Positions 55,682 to 64,000 of a stretch of 64,000 nucleotides of DNA are shown here, in pieces. The notes beneath the pieces were generated by a model. That model had not been told where the DNA came from, ran no database searches, and saw nothing but the letters and a program-made list of their open reading frames with translations. The DNA lies in NCBI RefSeq assembly GCF_002804205.1, contig NZ_CP024962.1, forward strand, positions 496,001 through 560,000, in the 5' to 3' direction. Every line of letters starts with the position of its first letter. The first letter of the stretch is position 1. The DNA comes from Entomoplasma freundtii (GTDB lineage Bacteria; Bacillota_I; Bacilli_A; Mycoplasmatales; Mycoplasmataceae). The translations under genes and the position numbers were made by a program.

Positions 55682-55730
55682 AAAAAAATAGCCAGTTTCT
55701 TTCAAAATGAAAGAAACTGGCTATTTTTTT
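55682..55730. terminator. Strong bidirectional terminator
   Basis: About 22-bp stem (AATAGCCAGTTTCTTTCA and complement) with short A-rich loop and T-run, between pnuC and the secreted-protein gene; it closes pnuC. Confidence 0.9.
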
Positions 55731-55737
55731 AGTGACT

Positions 55738-56703
55738 TTAAAAGGGTTTTGTATTCTCGTTAACTTTGAGATTAGGAATGGTGCTTGCGTCAATTTCGGG
55801 ATGTAACCAAAATTTAAATTTATGGTTGTACATGCCCGCAAAGTCAGTTGTAAACCAAATGGCAAATTGAATTAACATGGTAATTGATAAAGTATTAGGT
55901 GCAATCCCAGTAAATTTTAAGAACTTTAAAATATCCACAAAGAACCAAACAAAGAATTGTGCTGAGGAATTAACCAGTTGCAACGCATAACCAATTGTAT
56001 TGCCTCCATTGGCTAAAGCATCAAGTCAATGCAATTCACTTGAACTAATAGTTTGGTAATCCTTATTGAAAATCATTTCATAGGCTCCAGGAATAGCTCA
56101 ATATCACATCATGACTACTAAGCCAGTGACAATCATTATCCCCAAAGCAAATCATAAATTATAACCTCAGGAATGACGGTCGTTTTTAATTGCCGAATGA
56201 CCCTTAAACGTAAAGAGGAATCATCCTAAAGGACAACCAAGAATTAAAATAATATTCATCAGAACATCACCAACATAACCCACCGATAAAGCAAACAAAC
56301 CATAGAATGTTGAATGAATTACTTGCCAAAAGAATTGTGAAGTAGCTCCTGTCACAATCATCCCAACCGCTAATAAACCTGTAATTGAAGTTATTCCTGA
56401 TAAAGAATAAAGGATAGCCACTGCGGTTGCTGCCTTTTGATTACCAGCAGCACCAAAAACTGTATCATTAGCTAGAGCTCAACGATATTTTTGTAATGGT
56501 AAAAACATCGTGCCATATTCATTATTTAAACTTAAAAAGTTGAAGATTAAAATAACAATTGAACCACATAACAAAAACCATTTAAATGATTTTTTAGTTG
56601 CTTTTAAATCAGCAACAGCATTAAAAATACCCAAAAAATTTGATTTCCGAAAACTAAATTTTTGTTTTGTTGTCGGAGATAAATGATGATTATTAACTTC
56701 CAT
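55738..56703 (-). CDS. pnuC: PnuC-like nicotinamide riboside transporter
   Basis: 321 residues with about seven helices. The segment SITGLLAVGMIVTGATSQFF...VIHSTFYGLFALSVGYVGDVLMNIILILGCPLG follows the PnuC pattern of an invariant GK-S/F-G...N-Y...Y-G-LN...P-GW positions, including the TGA-coded Trp after PLG. PnuC proteins take up NR or related vitamins by facilitated diffusion. It would complement pncB and nadD. Some family members carry thiamine or riboflavin precursors, so the substrate is open. Confidence 0.72.
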
Positions 56704-56851
56704 TAAGGCCTCTTCCTAAATATTGCAATGAAAAATAAGACAAATTTAGAATTATTTTTTCAGTACATCTTGCCAATTATACTGGTTTCCAGTTTCAAAA
56801 CCAACGACTTTTTGTCATAATATTAACCAAATTAATTTAAAGGATTGGTTT

Positions 56852-57796
56852 ATGAAAATTGGCATTTTTACCGCTTCAACCCCGATTAGTAGTTTGTTTC
56901 CATTACGTAGTCAAAACGCAATTAGTTTTTTGGAAAAACAAGGACACAAGGTTATTGTTGGGAATTTATTTAAAAGTCGGGATTTTTATAGATCTGGGTC
57001 AATCCAGAGTCGAGCCCAAGAAATTAACAACCTTGTGAAAGAACCATTAGATTGATTAATGGCCAACATTGGTGGCTATAACACTAATGCGATTTTGCCA
57101 TATTTGGATTACGAGTTAATTAACGAAAATGTTCAAGCAATCGTTGGTTTTTCAGACACAACAGCCCTTCTAAATGCCGTTGCACAAAAGTGTCCCAAGG
57201 TCAAAGTGTTTTATGGTCCGGCTTTAACACCCAATTTTGGTGAATGAGAACCTTTTTTGCAAGAAATGGCTTACCAAAACTTATTTCATCGCCATATGCC
57301 TTTGACTGATTCGGGTTTTCTTTATGAAACAAGTCCTAATTGAGTTACTATCAAAGCCCCTAGTAAAATAGTTACGAATACATGACAAGTAAAAAATAAA
57401 AACCACCATCAGACTATCACAGGGATTGTCAAAGGTGGTAATCTTTCAACACTTATGGGTATTTGGGGCTCAGAATATGCGCCAGTGTTTACTAATCAAG
57501 ATATTTTGTTTATTGAAGATGCTGAAAAAACAATTAGTGAAGTGGAAAGATACTTTAGTTTTTTAAAAATAAATGGCATTTTTGATAAAGTACGCGCTGT
57601 TATTCTTGGAACTCATCATCAATTTCAAGATTTTCACACAGAGCGCCAACCAATTGACGTTCTCATTGAAGTACTTAATGGGCAACCATTACCAATTATT
57701 TATGATGTTAATATTTCTCATAGCAAACCAATGCTTTGTTTGAAATTAAATAGTTTGACAACAATTGATTTTGATAAATTAATAATCATGCAATAA
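56852..57796 (+). CDS. S66 family peptidase (LD-carboxypeptidase / MccF-like)
   Basis: 314 residues. N-terminal IGIFTASTPIS and the nucleophile elbow GFSDTTAL (Ser101), Glu222 in LFIEDAEKT and His290 in SHSKPML reproduce the Ser-Glu-His triad of S66 enzymes. Members cleave LD-peptide bonds of murein tetrapeptides or, as MccF, detoxify microcin-C-like peptidyl nucleotides. This organism has no wall, so a murein-recycling role is unlikely; self-protection or scavenging is an inference. Several TGA Trp. AAAGGA lies before ATG. It stands alone between divergent/convergent neighbours. Confidence 0.87.
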
Positions 57797-57815
57797 AAAA
57801 TTATTATTAAAGGGG

Positions 57816-58340
57816 TTATTTTTGGTCAATATAATACACTTTCGGTAATTGACGGTAAAGGTCATCGACTTCAAAGCCATAACCAACTAAAAACTTGTCA
57901 TCGGTTTTGAAAATCGATTCATAAGGGTAAGGAAAATTTGGGTGACAAGGAGTCTTGTCAAAAAGAGTGATGATGCGTAAACTTTTGGGTTTCAAAGTTA
58001 ATAAATATTTATAAACTTCTGTTAAGGTTAGCCCAGTGTCAATAACATCTTCGACAATGATGACCTCACGGCCCTCAATAATCGGTTTGGTGATTTTTTT
58101 ACTAAAAATTACTTCTTGAGTCGAACTTGTCCCGCTATAGCTTGAGGCAACGATTGTATCCATTTTAATTGGCATTGTTAATTCACGCATCAAATCTGCG
58201 AAAAAGAAAACTGATCCATTCATAATGCCCACAACTGATAACTCATCATATTCTTGATTAAGACGAGCTCCTAGGTTTTTGATCGCTTCTTTAAGTTCTT
58301 GCTCTGAAACCAAAAGTTTAAAATTTTCTGGCAATTTCAT
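57816..58340 (-). CDS. hpt: Hypoxanthine(-guanine) phosphoribosyltransferase
   Basis: 174 residues from ATG 58340 (MKLPENFKLLVSEQELK, typical of the family). The frame is open 30 codons further up to 58430, with a better GAGAGG site lying between, so the start is not certain. VVGIMNGSVFFFADL and the PRPP loop IIVEDVIDTGLTL are intact, as are LFDKT and VGYGFEVDD. Purine salvage to IMP/GMP. Confidence 0.93.
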   Translation of the reverse strand: MKLPENFKLLVSEQELKEAIKNLGARLNQEYDELSVVGIMNGSVFFFADLMRELTMPIKMDTIVASSYSGTSSTQEVIFSKKITKPIIEGREVIIVEDVIDTGLTLTEVYKYLLTLKPKSLRIITLFDKTPCHPNFPYPYESIFKTDDKFLVGYGFEVDDLYRQLPKVYYIDQK

Positions 58341-58585
58341 ATTCTTTTTGTTAACCTCTCTTATGTCTTTTAGTAGAAAATCTTCAAAAACTTCTACTAA
58401 TATTAATAATGTTTTCATTTTAACAATCATTACTTATTTTTAAAACCCGTAATTCCCGACAAAATAATTTTTGCGGATATAAAATTTTTTCACGATATTT
58501 TTTAAACCCACTTTTTCTGTTTTTCTTAGTTTAGAATGACAAGAGTAAGATAAAAAATTAAGCCCTAACAGGAGGCCCTACTTCT

Positions 58586-58918
58586 ATGAACCCACGAGTC
58601 GGTATTGATATTCTGGAAATTTCCCGGTTAGATTTAAAACCAGTTTTTTTAGAAAGAATTCTTACTCTTCACGAACTTGAAGAATACCAAAAATTTGAAG
58701 ATCTAGGTCGTAAAAAAGAGTTTTGTGCCGGTCGTTGGGCAGCTAAGGAAGCCATTTATAAGGTGCTTGATGAAAAAGAAAGGCTGCCTTTTTCTCAATT
58801 AGAAATTGGCTATCGAAATGATCGCCCTATAATCCTTACTTCCCCCTTTGAATCAATCGCAATTTCAATTTCTCACGAGAAACATTATTCAGTAGCAATA
58901 GCTTTGAGGTGACAATAA
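58586..58918 (+). CDS. acpS: Holo-[acyl-carrier-protein] synthase
   Basis: 110 residues. Transfers phosphopantetheine from CoA to ACP. GIDILEISRL near the N-terminus and the WAAKEAIYKVL helix with catalytic Glu are diagnostic. The last two codons are TGA (Trp) and CAA before TAA; thyA starts on the next base. AGGAGG precedes the ATG. Opens the acpS-thyA-folA-plsC operon. Confidence 0.93.
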
Positions 58919-59788
58919 ATGAAACAATATTTAAATTTAATGGAGAAAATTTTAACCGAAGGAGAATTACGTAACAACCGTACCGGGATTGATACTATTT
59001 CTGTTTTTGGTTTACAAGCTAAATATGATTTGCAACAAGGTTTTCCTTTAGTGACAACAAAAAAAGTGTTTTTCAAAGGTGTTGTTCACGAATTACTTTG
59101 GTTTTTAGCTGGCGACACTAATATTCAATATCTTGTCAAAAATAATGTTCGGATTTGAAATGAATGGGCCTTTGAACGTTACAAAAAAACTGACTTTTAC
59201 CACGGGGAAAGTCAGTTGGAATATATTGAAAAAATTAAAAATGATGACCAGTTTGCTGCTCAATTTGGTGATTTAGGTCCTATTTACGGTCACCAATGGA
59301 GAAATTCTAATGGTGTAGACCAATTAAAAGAAGTAATTGCTGGGATTAAAAATAACCCTAATTCACGACGTTTAATTGTTGATTGTTGAAATCCTCAAGA
59401 AATTTCCGAAATGGCTCTCCCACCGTGTCATACTTTCTTTCAATTTTATGTTTCTAATAACGGACAAACTTTAAATTTACAACTCTACCAACGTAGCGCC
59501 GACATGTTTTTAGGAGTGCCCTTTAATATTGCTTCTTATTCGCTTCTTCTTCAATTGGTAGCTCAGGAATGTGGTTTAGAAGCCGGAACTTTTGTGCATA
59601 CAATTGGTGATGGTCATATCTATGTAAATCATCTTGATCAAGTAAAGTTACAACTAACTCGTCCGCCTTATCCACTTTCAAAAATCACGATTAAACCTTT
59701 TGCAAGTATTTTTGATGTCAAGTTCGAAGATATCGAACTTGTTGATTATCAATCGCACCCCTTAATTAAAGGAATGGTGGCAGTTTAA
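58919..59788 (+). CDS. thyA: Thymidylate synthase
   Basis: 289 residues. Methylates dUMP to dTMP using methylene-tetrahydrofolate. Catalytic Cys170 lies in [25 protein letters not shown], and the dUMP/folate-binding DGHIYVNH are intact. TGA Trp occurs in the conserved RIWNEWA and DCWNPQ. Directly abuts acpS and overlaps folA by one base (TAATG). Confidence 0.97.
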
Positions 59789-60291
59789 TGATTAAAATGA
59801 TTTGAGCGCAAACCCAAGAAGGTGTAATTGGTGATAAAAATCGTTTACCATGACGAATTCCTGAAGAAATGGCCCACTTTCAAAATACCACCAAGAATAA
59901 AACAATTTTGATGGGCAGAAACACTTTTGAGTCATTAGGGAATAAACCCCTGAAAAACCGGTTTAACTATGTTTTAACATCAACTTTGCCACCATCAGTC
60001 CCTGAACCTTTGAAAAACCTTCAGTTTATTGATAACATAAGCGCAGTAGTTTCTCTTTTTGCACACTCACGCAACCAAGACTTATACGTCATTGGAGGAA
60101 ACCAAGTTTTTGCCACTTTTTTGCCTTACGCTGACCAAGTGATTCGTACCACCATCTTCCACCCTTACCAAGGAAGTCTAAAGATTGTGCCGCTTGATTT
60201 AAGTGAGTTTCAATTAGCAAGAACCATCAAAAAACCAGAATTTAAAATTGAATATTTGGAAAGGATTAATCATCATCATGGCCAACGCTAA
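59788..60291 (+). CDS. folA: Dihydrofolate reductase
   Basis: 167 residues. Regenerates tetrahydrofolate after ThyA. [25 protein letters not shown] (Trp by TGA, active-site acid at the PEEM Glu), MGRNTFESLG and VIGGNQVF match the family. Start overlaps the thyA stop; its own end overlaps plsC by 14 bases. Confidence 0.95.
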
Positions 60292-61213
60292 CGCTAACCC
60301 TAAAAATGAAAACATCAATACTGATACAAAACCGAAAGATAAGGTTTACTTTGATAAAGGAAAAATTCTTTATCTTTGACCAGGCCTTTTAGATATCAAA
60401 AGAAAAGCACGGAAGATAAGCAAAAAAAACCAAAAGGACCCAAATACTTATTCTGAAGAATATCGTTACCTTTGGGCTAAGAAAGCGGTCGGACGTTTAA
60501 TCAAAGCAATGAACATCGATATCAAGGTTGAGGGTATTGAAAACTGATTAGATCGAGGCGTTATTTTGGCCCCCAATCATGAATCAAATTTTGATCCAGC
60601 TCTCTTAATCGCCATTAATGACTTTGATTTACAACAACCATTAGCTTTCATCGCGAAAAAGGAACTTTGAACAGATAAAAAAATGAAACACTTCATGAAT
60701 ATTATCGATACTATTCCTTTGGATCGCCAATCACCAAGAAGTGCTTTAGAAGCTTTCCAAGAAGGTAAGGACCTTGTGGTTGACTATAAGCGAAGTCTTG
60801 TAATCTTCCCTGAAGGAACAAGAAGTGGCGCTGATAAGGTTAACAAATTCCAACCAGCTTCAATGAAAGTAGCACAAATGGCCAACGCTCCAATCGTACC
60901 TGTCACAATTATCGGGTCGCATATGATTTTTGATCCTAATCGTCCAAAAATAGTTAAGGTAAAGGTTATTTTCGGTAAACCAATTATGCCCCAAAAGCAT
61001 ATTTCCTTAAGTACTGATAAACTTACCGCCAATGTCCAACATGAAGTTGAAGCCAATATGGCAAAGTGGAAAGATAAAGAACCAACTTATAGTTTAAAAT
61101 TTTTGAAAAAAACACCGAAAGAAAAGAAAAAAATTGAAGCCAAAAAGGCAGCAAAGGCCAATCCTAAAACTAAGAAAAAAAGCGTAAAAGATTTATTTAA
61201 AGTAATTGATTAA
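60278..61213 (+). CDS. plsC: 1-acyl-sn-glycerol-3-phosphate acyltransferase
   Basis: 311 residues. Adds the second acyl chain to lysophosphatidate at the membrane. Catalytic NHESNFDP (the HxxxxD motif), substrate motif FPEGTRS and the downstream VPVTIIGS are present. The C-terminal 50 residues are Lys-rich (basic tail, likely electrostatic membrane or protein contact). It starts inside folA; the unusual N-terminus has an Asn-Ala repeat (NANANP). Last gene of the operon. Confidence 0.93.
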
Positions 61214-61216
61214 GTA

Positions 61217-61249
61217 ATAAAAAACCAACCGAGAGGTTGGTTTTTTATT
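61217..61249. terminator. Bidirectional terminator after plsC
   Basis: AAAAACCAACC-GAGA-GGTTGGTTTTT hairpin with A/T flanks between convergent genes. Confidence 0.9.
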
Positions 61250-61258
61250 AGAGGTTAA

Positions 61259-62215
61259 TTATTTAACATCAGGATCTTTAATGTTATCATCGATTCCACT
61301 GAAAATTAAACGAACATCTTTTTTTTCAAAAACAATTTTTTCATTTTGTTTAACTAAAAGTGTTACATCTTCATCGGTGTGTAGTCCTTTGTCTGTGATA
61401 AGCTTAGGATTTGGCAAATTATCTGATGAAAAACTATAGTTTTTAGGTATTTCATATTGAACTTCTTTTAGTTCACTAATTATAAAGTCATTTAATAGAT
61501 TTTCAAATGTATCAGTTTCTTTAAGATCATTAGGCATAAAAATTAATAATTTGTTATTTAACTTTGTAAGTACTGCCTCTAATTTATTTGTTATGCTAGT
61601 TATTTCAGACTTATTTGCTTCTTCAATTTTAGTTTGTTCAGCTATAAACTTATTAATGTTTTCTTCCAATAACCTGGAATCACTGCGATAATCATCATCT
61701 TTTTTATCGTTTTGAACATTAACAATAGCTTTTTCCAAGAATTCTACAAGTTCCCCTTTTAAAGAATTTTCGCTCAATTCGCTAGTTAATGATTCAAAAA
61801 GTTGTTGATATCCTCAACTAATCATACGTGTTAACTCATATTTGCCAGATTTTTTAATAGCTGGTTCATGAGAAGTACAATCTAATTCGTCTTGGAAAAC
61901 AATTTTGTTAGTTTTTCATTCTAATAATTTCTGAGCAATTTGCAATACCTCAGCATTAACATCTTTACTATTTACTAACGGTTTTACCTTTTGAATATCT
62001 CAGAATAAATCCCGGGCATTTTCTTCATGAGTTAATTTGTTTTTATCTAAAATTTCTCTTGATTTGCTAATTTCTTTTTTTAAATTTTCAATAGCTTGTT
62101 CTTTGTCACTAACTTTATCACCATTGTTGTTCTCTTTCTTTTCACATGAAACAACAGTTGCACTAGTAGTGGCTATTAAGCCAACAGCTCCCAAAATTGA
62201 TAATAATTTTTTCAT
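61259..62215 (-). CDS. Lipoprotein, coiled-coil
   Basis: 318 residues. Signal MKKLLSILGAVGLIATTSATVVSC with modified Cys24 is the classical Entomoplasmatales/mycoides lipoprotein leader. The body is Lys/Glu-rich and helical (IENLKKEISKSREILDKN; NKLEAVLTKLNNKLL), probably a surface coiled coil, then a C-terminal beta-like end. Three TGA Trp join the frame. Function unknown. Confidence 0.85.
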
Positions 62216-62444
62216 TTTGTTTTTCTTATTCCTTTTCCTATTCTACTTAAACCATTATAAATCCTTCACTGATGAAATAAGTTAATTTATTAAATTAATT
62301 GACTGAGTAAATAATAAAACACTACTAACGGCGTAGTTTTTAATATATTTTTCTTGGTTTATTGCAATTAAGAAGTTAGAATGATATATTGTTTTTATTC
62401 TTAGGCGACATTAGTTAATCAATCTCCTGATTATTGGCTTTTGT

Positions 62445-62582
62445 TTATGTTTCTTCACTTAATGATTTAATCAAAACATCTTTAAATCTTGGGTTGATGG
62501 TTGCTAAATATATATCACTAGTTTGTACATAAGGAATAACAAGTTTTTGAAGATAGCTATTGACTTGATTTCCATAAAATTC
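62445..62582 (-). pseudogene. Coding-like remnant without a start
   Basis: A 45-codon open stretch on the minus strand, ending in TAA at 62445-62447, has normal-looking composition (VIPYVQTSDIYLATINPRF). It lacks a start codon and ribosome binding site and is preceded by an in-frame TAA. It may be the tail of a lost gene. The rest of the 62216-62700 gap shows nothing I can support. Confidence 0.3.
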
Positions 62583-62706
62583 TTAATAATTTTCCCTTTG
62601 ATATTATTGGTAGCTAGTAATATTTTCTACATTTTACTCTTGAAAATTAACCAAAAAGAGAGCATAATAAGAGAGTGTTTTTTTGAAAAAGACATTCACA
62701 AAAGTA

Positions 62707-62736
62707 TTGACTTAGAGACCTAAAAAACGGTATACT
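62707..62736 (+). promoter_or_regulatory. Promoter of the five-tRNA cluster
   Basis: TTGACT (62707-62712), 18-bp spacer, TATACT (62731-62736), 27 bases before tRNA-Thr. Confidence 0.78.
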
Positions 62737-62763
62737 AGTTAGGTACTCAAAAATGAGCATAAT

Positions 62764-62839
62764 GCTGACTTAGCTCAGTTGGTAGAGCAATTGACTAGTA
62801 ATCAATAGGTCGTAGGTTCGACTCCTATAGTCAGCACCA
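62764..62839 (+). tRNA. trnT: tRNA-Thr (anticodon AGU)
   Basis: 76 bases: acceptor GCTGACT/AGTCAGC, anticodon loop CTAGTAA (AGT), T-loop GTTCGACTC, CCA encoded. An unmodified A34 tRNA-Thr is known in Mollicutes. The split family box implies other Thr tRNAs elsewhere. Confidence 0.95.
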
Positions 62840-62849
62840 TTTATTTTTT

Positions 62850-62933
62850 GGAAGGGTAGCGAAGAGGCTAAACGCGGGTGGCTGTAACCCACTTCCTTTC
62901 GGTTCGGGGGTTCGAATCCCTCCCCTTCCACCA
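62850..62933 (+). tRNA. trnY: tRNA-Tyr (anticodon GUA)
   Basis: 84 bases with the long variable arm of bacterial tRNA-Tyr; acceptor GGAAGGG/CCCTTCC, loop CTGTAAC (GTA), encoded CCA. Confidence 0.96.
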
Positions 62934-62938
62934 TATAT

Positions 62939-63013
62939 TGGGCCATAGCCAAGCGGTAAGGCAAAGGACTTTGACTCCTTCATGCGCCGGTTCGAATCCT
63001 GCTGGCCCAGCCA
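62939..63013 (+). tRNA. trnQ: tRNA-Gln (anticodon UUG)
   Basis: 75 bases; acceptor TGGGCCA/TGGCCCA, loop CTTTGAC (TTG), encoded CCA. Confidence 0.96.
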
Positions 63014-63020
63014 TTATATT

Positions 63021-63096
<76 letters not shown>

Positions 63097-63106
63097 TCTT
63101 ATATCT

Positions 63107-63194
63107 CCCCAAGTGGCGGAATGGTAGACGCAGTGGACTTAAAATCCACCGGGCATCAACTCCCGTGCCGGTTCAAGTCCGGCCTTGGGGACCA
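63107..63194 (+). tRNA. trnL: tRNA-Leu (anticodon UAA)
   Basis: 88 bases with a long variable arm; acceptor CCCCAAG/CTTGGGG, loop CTTAAAA (TAA), encoded CCA. Last of the tRNA operon. Confidence 0.96.
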
Positions 63195-63207
63195 GTGAAA
63201 ATTAACT

Positions 63208-63240
63208 AACACCTTGTTAACCAACAAGGTGTTTTTTTAT
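63208..63240 (+). terminator. Terminator of the tRNA cluster
   Basis: AACACCTTGTT-AACC-AACAAGGTGTT hairpin followed by TTTTTT. Confidence 0.9.
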
Positions 63241-63276
63241 CTTCAGAAGACCATAAAGTATAATTGAACAAAATAA

Positions 63277-63294
63277 AAACCTCCGGAGAGGTTT
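63277..63294 (-). terminator. Terminator of the partial gene
   Basis: Minus strand AAACCTC-TCCG-GAGGTTT stem followed by a T-rich tail, just after the stop at 63310. Confidence 0.75.
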
Positions 63295-63309
63295 GATTCA
63301 TTTGAATGA

Positions 63310-64000
63310 TTATTTAGGTAGCCCTTTTTCAGGATCTCAATTAGATTTGCCATCTTTTTCAGGATCTCAATTAGTAGTGGCAAAACTCGTGGTAATAAAT
63401 TGGTTATTATCTTGGAAACGTGAATTTGTTGACTCGCTAAAGATTTTGGCAAGTGAACCAACTCAGCTCATTAAATCAGGCATTCCATTATTTTCAATTG
63501 TTGGTGAGCCTTGAATTTCACCGTTAAATGTTTTGTAAGTATTTCAACCATTTTGCATAGCAATTAGATGACCATTTTTAATAATTAAAAATGTGGGACC
63601 TTTTTGTTCTTTTATTTTCCCTAAAATAGCATCAGCGTTTTTTACTCTTTGTTTAAAGATTTCTTTGTCACCGCGAGTTTTGTCTGGTTCAGGAAAACTT
63701 TCACTTGAATTAGAATTAGCTGCCGCTTGTTGAATTAAATCAGGACGAATGTAATCATTTAGTAATTGTTTAAAAACTTCGTTATTCCAATAATCACTTA
63801 CTTTATCAACTGTGAAAGCTTTAAAAGTTAATTGAGGTTTTGCATAAGTATAGGCATTCGATAATATCCCACTATCTGTCCCCTTGATGCCATAAAATGG
63901 CAACTCAGCTTTTATTTCCGTAATTCTTCCAGCATTCTTGCCACTAGTATCAACCGTTACTTGACGAATGCCGCGGTCAGCATTACTTTCGTTAAATCAA
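63310..64000 (-). CDS. Partial surface-type hypothetical protein (5' end outside the window)
   Basis: The frame is open from the window edge to TAA at 63310, 229 codons, with TGA as Trp (edge codon, after MQNG, and in the C-terminal repeats). No domain is recognised. The C-terminus has a short tandem repeat: NWDPEK separated by DGKS from a second NWDPEK. The end composition (Ser/Asn/Asp-rich, beta-like) suggests a secreted or surface protein, but the N-terminus is missing. Confidence 0.75.

Noticed and set aside
57816-58430. 30-codon N-terminal extension of hpt (start at 58430)
   Set aside because: The extension has no family counterpart; the internal ATG at 58340 gives the normal protein length. 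Kept as an alternative only.
62523-62723. 66-codon plus-strand ORF with a hydrophobic segment
   Set aside because: It has only a TTG start, no ribosome binding site, and overlaps a more protein-like minus-strand remnant; the AT-rich sequence explains the hydrophobic codons.

Overview
The window is a low-GC chromosomal segment from a wall-less Mollicute that reads UGA as tryptophan (genetic code 4). Evidence: nearly every long gene carries in-frame TGA where its family has Trp; tandem tRNA-Trp genes with anticodons UCA and CCA sit at 3676-3867; and the lipoprotein leaders (MKKLLSILGAVGL...VVSC) are of the Entomoplasmatales / mycoides-group type. A Spiroplasma, Entomoplasma or Mesoplasma relative is the best guess (inference). 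Reading with the standard code breaks most genes, so coordinates here are re-joined through TGA. True stops are TAA and TAG.

Layout. 1-3.9 kb: accessory genes (secreted protein, zinc alcohol dehydrogenase, small ORF, Ser/Thr kinase), then tRNA-Trp(UCA) and (CCA). 4-10.5 kb: oleate hydratase copy 1, two coupled DegV lipid-binding proteins, ytpR-pncB, tyrS. 10.5-14.3 kb: a very large FtsX-type permease interrupted by an in-frame TAG. 14.3-15.7 kb: rpsD and a TGA-rich hypothetical gene. 15.9-27.8 kb: ezrA, thiI and a replication/repair block (dnaE, polA, mutM, dnaB, dnaI). 27.9-33.4 kb: gapA, nfo, pgk, oleate hydratase copy 2 and a 33-residue Cys-rich protein. 33.4-38.8 kb: nucleoside kinase and a tightly overlapping housekeeping operon (rdgB, trmL, HAD phosphatase, nadD-HD, mtnN), divergent from a choline-kinase-like gene. 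38.7-43.6 kb: an accessory island with two coupled lipoprotein/secreted-protein gene pairs, a decayed third copy and a duplicated flank. 43.7-52.1 kb: tRNA-Gly, rpsO, aguA and the classical rimP-nusA-rnpM-ylxQ-infB-rbfA-truB-ribF cluster. 52.1-55.6 kb: ABC exporter (permease, ATPase) beside a secreted-protein gene broken by TAG. 55.7-61.2 kb: PnuC-like transporter, S66 peptidase, hpt, and the acpS-thyA-folA-plsC operon. 61.2-64 kb: lipoprotein, five-tRNA cluster (Thr, Tyr, Gln, Lys, Leu), and a partial surface-type protein running off the end.

How the genes fit together. The core is replication, translation initiation, glycolysis (gapA, pgk), folate/dTMP synthesis and NAD supply (pncB, nadD, PnuC-like uptake). 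Lipid handling is prominent: two oleate hydratases, two DegV proteins, plsC, acpS and a choline-kinase-like enzyme, fitting an organism that takes fatty acids from a host. The accessory parts are secreted proteins, lipoproteins, ABC exporters and a eukaryote-like kinase.

The most unusual item is the duplicated lipoprotein + secreted protein pair at 39.3-43.5 kb. No CRISPR array, insertion sequence or intact prophage was seen.
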